From Larkinella humicola (GTDB lineage Bacteria; Bacteroidota; Bacteroidia; Cytophagales; Spirosomataceae): a stretch of DNA of 64,000 nucleotides. A model generated the notes under the pieces. That model saw only the letters and a list, made by a program, of their open reading frames with translations, made no database searches and had not been told where the DNA came from. Where the stretch lies: the NCBI RefSeq assembly GCF_008727875.1, contig NZ_VTWS01000006.1, forward strand, positions 124,001 to 188,000. The letters run 5' to 3'. Position numbers and translations under genes: made by a program. Positions 61,921-64,000 of this stretch are shown in pieces (the stretch's first letter is position 1; each line of letters starts with the position of its first letter).

Positions 61921-64000
61921 TCAGGGAATCCGGACCGGATTAAACTGCCTGACGGGCAGAATAATATGAAAGGCGGCTCCATCGGTTTCGGTTGCTTCAA
62001 CAAAAATTTCACCGTGGTGAATCTCCACGATTTTCTTGCTGAGCGATAGACCGATCCCGGTTCCGTGGTAGTGACCGGGTTGGTTGAGCCGCTGAAAAAG
62101 AACGAAAACCTGCTGCCCGTATTTCTGCTCGAAACCAATGCCATTGTCTTTAAAAATCAATTCACAGTAGGTCGTCGACGGGTTCAAAGCCGGGTATTGG
62201 CTGACGGCCTCCCGGGCCAGAAAGTGCGACGAAATCGCCAGAACCGGAGGGGTACCCTCCCGGGAAAATTTGAGGGCATTGCTGATCAGGTTGTAAAAAA
62301 GCTGGTTCATCTGCAACGGAATCGCTTCAATGCTGGGGAGCAATTCGCTGGTGATGACAGCCTGTTTCTGTTCGATCAGCAGTTCAAAATCACTCAGCAC
62401 ATTTTCCAGCGTTACCCCCAGATCCGTCGGCGCAAACAGTTTTCCGTGGTTGAGGAGGTGGGAGTAATTGAGCAAATCCTGGATGAGTTTGCTCATCCGC
62501 ACCGAGGCCCCGGCAATTTTGCTCAGGTAGGTTTTGGCTTCCAGGGAAAACTCATCTTCGTGTTTTTCCTGCAACCGGTTCGAGAACGTAACGATCTTGC
62601 GCAGCGGTTCCTGCAAATCGTGGCTGGCGGCATGGGCAAACTGCTGCAATTTTTCATTCGTTAGCTGCAAATCGGCCGTTCGTTCCTTGACCTTGATTTC
62701 CAGGGCTTCCGAAAACGTCTTCAGTTTTTGTTCCGCCACTTTTCGTTCGGTAATGTCTTCAATAGCAAGCAGAATCAGGGGTTCCACGGCATTTTCGTTA
62801 GCCACCTGGCGGGCATTCAGCAGCATGGTCCGCTCACCGAGAACCGGGAAGGGCAGGGTGATTTCGAAATCTTCCAGTTTGGCCCGTTGCGGGATGATTT
62901 TTTCAAGCTGTGCCTGCAACACCGGATCATCCCACTGGCGGTTTTGCAATTCATAAAACAGTTTGTCTTCCGTTTCGAGCTCCGTAAAATTAAATTTTTT
63001 GTAGAATGCCAGATTGGCGGTTTTAATGCGCAAGGCTTTATCAAGTATTACCAGCGGTTCGCGGATGGAGGTAACGATGGCTTCGGAATACAGGCGGGCA
63101 ACGTTGAGTTGCTCCTGTTTGTCGAGCAGTTCCTGATTCAGGATCACCAGTTCTTCGTTGCTTGACTGCAGTTCTTCCTTCGACGTTTCCAGTTCTTCAT
63201 TCAGGCTCTGCATTTCTTCACTGCTGCTCTCCAGTTCTTCGCTCGTGCTTTGCAGTTCTTCGTTGGCCGCTTCCTGGTCTTCGATAATGCTGCGCATGTC
63301 TTCGCGGGTTTGTGCCAGCTCGTTTTCCAACTGCTGAATCCGTAACTGGGCTTCGTTCGTGATCACCGCTGTCAGGTTATCGCCATTCAGAACCGGTGCG
63401 GTTTCGGTTTCCGCTTTAGTAAACAGAATCAGAAAATGGGGTTCAACGTTGTTGGTGAGCAACACAATCTCGATGGTCACCAGGTGCTGCACCCCGTGGA
63501 TCCGAACCGGAATGCCGGTTTTGATCACCGCGCCCGGGCTGGTTTTGGCTTTGTGCAAGGCGTTTCGCAGTTCGAAGCCCAGGCCCTCGCGTGCCATTTT
63601 GAACAGATTGAAGGTCGGTTTGCCGGGTGGTGGTTCCAGAAACGGCGCAATGGCCCCGTGGATGTGCACCACATCCATCAGTTCATTCACGATCACACTG
63701 GCCGGGGTGTATTTGGCCAGTAGAATAGCCTCCGCCGTTTTGCGGAAGTCGGTTTGCTGGGTATCGGGTTTGGTCGTTTTTTTATCTTTTTTGACGAGGG
63801 CCTCCTCCCGGCGACCGGCGGCCACGGGCAGAAAACGGCCGGGAACCGACTTGCGGGTATATATCTTTTCGGTTCGAATAAAAGACGCGAACAAATCGGA
63901 CACCACGCTGGTCGTTTCGGATTTGCCGAGCAGCAGAAAACCGTTTTTCCGGAGGGCGTAATGAAAGGTCGACAAGGCTTTTTTCTGCAAAAAGCTGTCC
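61921..64000 (-). CDS. CheB/CheR-PAS-histidine kinase fusion, C-terminal part (5' end outside window)
   Basis: The frame is open to the window edge on the minus strand, giving about 693 residues. The N-terminal part seen is the end of a CheR methyltransferase (ALSTFHYALRKNGFLLLGKS). A PAS-like region follows (PASVIVNELMDVVHIHG), then a long Glu-rich coiled coil (EEMQSLNEELETSKEELQ), a second PAS domain (REPLVILDKALRIKTANLAFY) and a histidine kinase with FAHAASHDLQEPLRKI (H box), NQLFYNLISNALKFS, KDNGIGFEQKYG and GTGIGLSLSKKIVE. This is the standard chemotaxis-like CheB-CheR-PAS-HK hybrid, a cytosolic signalling protein common in Cytophagales. The CheB part is expected to lie beyond the edge; its presence is inference. 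Confidence 0.9.
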   Translation of the reverse strand, partial: DSFLQKKALSTFHYALRKNGFLLLGKSETTSVVSDLFASFIRTEKIYTRKSVPGRFLPVAAGRREEALVKKDKKTTKPDTQQTDFRKTAEAILLAKYTPASVIVNELMDVVHIHGAIAPFLEPPPGKPTFNLFKMAREGLGFELRNALHKAKTSPGAVIKTGIPVRIHGVQHLVTIEIVLLTNNVEPHFLILFTKAETETAPVLNGDNLTAVITNEAQLRIQQLENELAQTREDMRSIIEDQEAANEELQSTSEELESSSEEMQSLNEELETSKEELQSSNEELVILNQELLDKQEQLNVARLYSEAIVTSIREPLVILDKALRIKTANLAFYKKFNFTELETEDKLFYELQNRQWDDPVLQAQLEKIIPQRAKLEDFEITLPFPVLGERTMLLNARQVANENAVEPLILLAIEDITERKVAEQKLKTFSEALEIKVKERTADLQLTNEKLQQFAHAASHDLQEPLRKIVTFSNRLQEKHEDEFSLEAKTYLSKIAGASVRMSKLIQDLLNYSHLLNHGKLFAPTDLGVTLENVLSDFELLIEQKQAVITSELLPSIEAIPLQMNQLFYNLISNALKFSREGTPPVLAISSHFLAREAVSQYPALNPSTTYCELIFKDNGIGFEQKYGQQVFVLFQRLNQPGHYHGTGIGLSLSKKIVEIHHGEIFVEATETDGAAFHIILPVRQFNPVRIP

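Noticed and set aside
1-64000. tRNA, rRNA or riboswitch genes
   Set aside because: No cloverleaf, rRNA core motif or known riboswitch consensus was recognised by eye on either strand; a covariance-model search would be decisive.

Overview
The window looks like chromosome of a Bacteroidota member, most probably a Cytophagales / Spirosomaceae-type soil bacterium (Spirosoma or Larkinella-like; the genus is inference). Reasons: a SusC/SusD pair, an Oar-like TonB receptor, two proteins ending in type IX secretion (T9SS) sorting domains, promoter -7 boxes of the TAnnTTTG type, almost no Shine-Dalgarno sequences, a PafA phosphatase, a CrtW-type ketolase and GC-rich coding DNA. No rRNA, tRNA, CRISPR array, transposase or phage gene was recognised.

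Layout. 1-4.5 kb: the end of a glycosidase-like protein, a membrane-anchored tandem GH26-like protein, an AraC regulator and an NADPH oxidoreductase. 4.7-12 kb: a rhamnose-directed polysaccharide locus (GH78 rhamnosidase converging on susC-susD). 12.2-14.6 kb: ugd-uxs, two consecutive steps from UDP-glucose to UDP-xylose. 14.9-21 kb: acyl-CoA dehydrogenase, a small secreted Lys-rich protein, a lipoprotein serine hydrolase with an outer-membrane protein, a membrane LytTR regulator and a paraslipin-NfeD pair. 21-25.7 kb: pafA, crtW, polyprenyl diphosphate synthase, patatin. 25.8-33.8 kb: Oar-like receptor, then a same-strand run selD, alpha/beta hydrolase, RsmI-like methylase, metallo-beta-lactamase-fold hydrolase and an ECF sigma factor. 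33.9-37.9 kb: a large T9SS-exported trypsin-like protein and a FecR N-terminal remnant.

37.9-45.4 kb is the most striking gene block: a minus-strand cluster coding a CHAT protease, a STAND NTPase with one membrane segment and a WD40 tail, an exported caspase-like protease and a small exported protein. It reads like a two-protease NTP-dependent conflict or programmed-death system spanning the inner membrane. 45.9-64 kb: a 1,909-residue GH78 rhamnosidase with alternating Ig-like and W-rich modules, a small acidic protein, alpha/beta hydrolase-GH130, a TetR-MFS unit with a clear palindromic operator, an S9 peptidase, a DUF1573 protein, a histidine kinase-response regulator pair, and the end of a CheB/CheR-PAS-histidine kinase running off the window.

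The most unusual non-coding signal is a set of six intergenic hairpins (about 7.5, 9.1, 17.6, 19.5, 23.5 and 24.7 kb) whose arms are built of degenerate 7-nt units in register, with a different word in nearly every element. They lie between convergent genes, inside operons and just before start codons; one supplies the C-terminus of CrtW and another ends six bases before the patatin start. Two other palindromic repeats (30.7 and 56.1 kb) belong to different families. Other oddities: a SelD that lacks both active-site cysteines, a GH26 tandem with one dead domain, and a sigma factor separated from a truncated FecR by a compositionally foreign gene.
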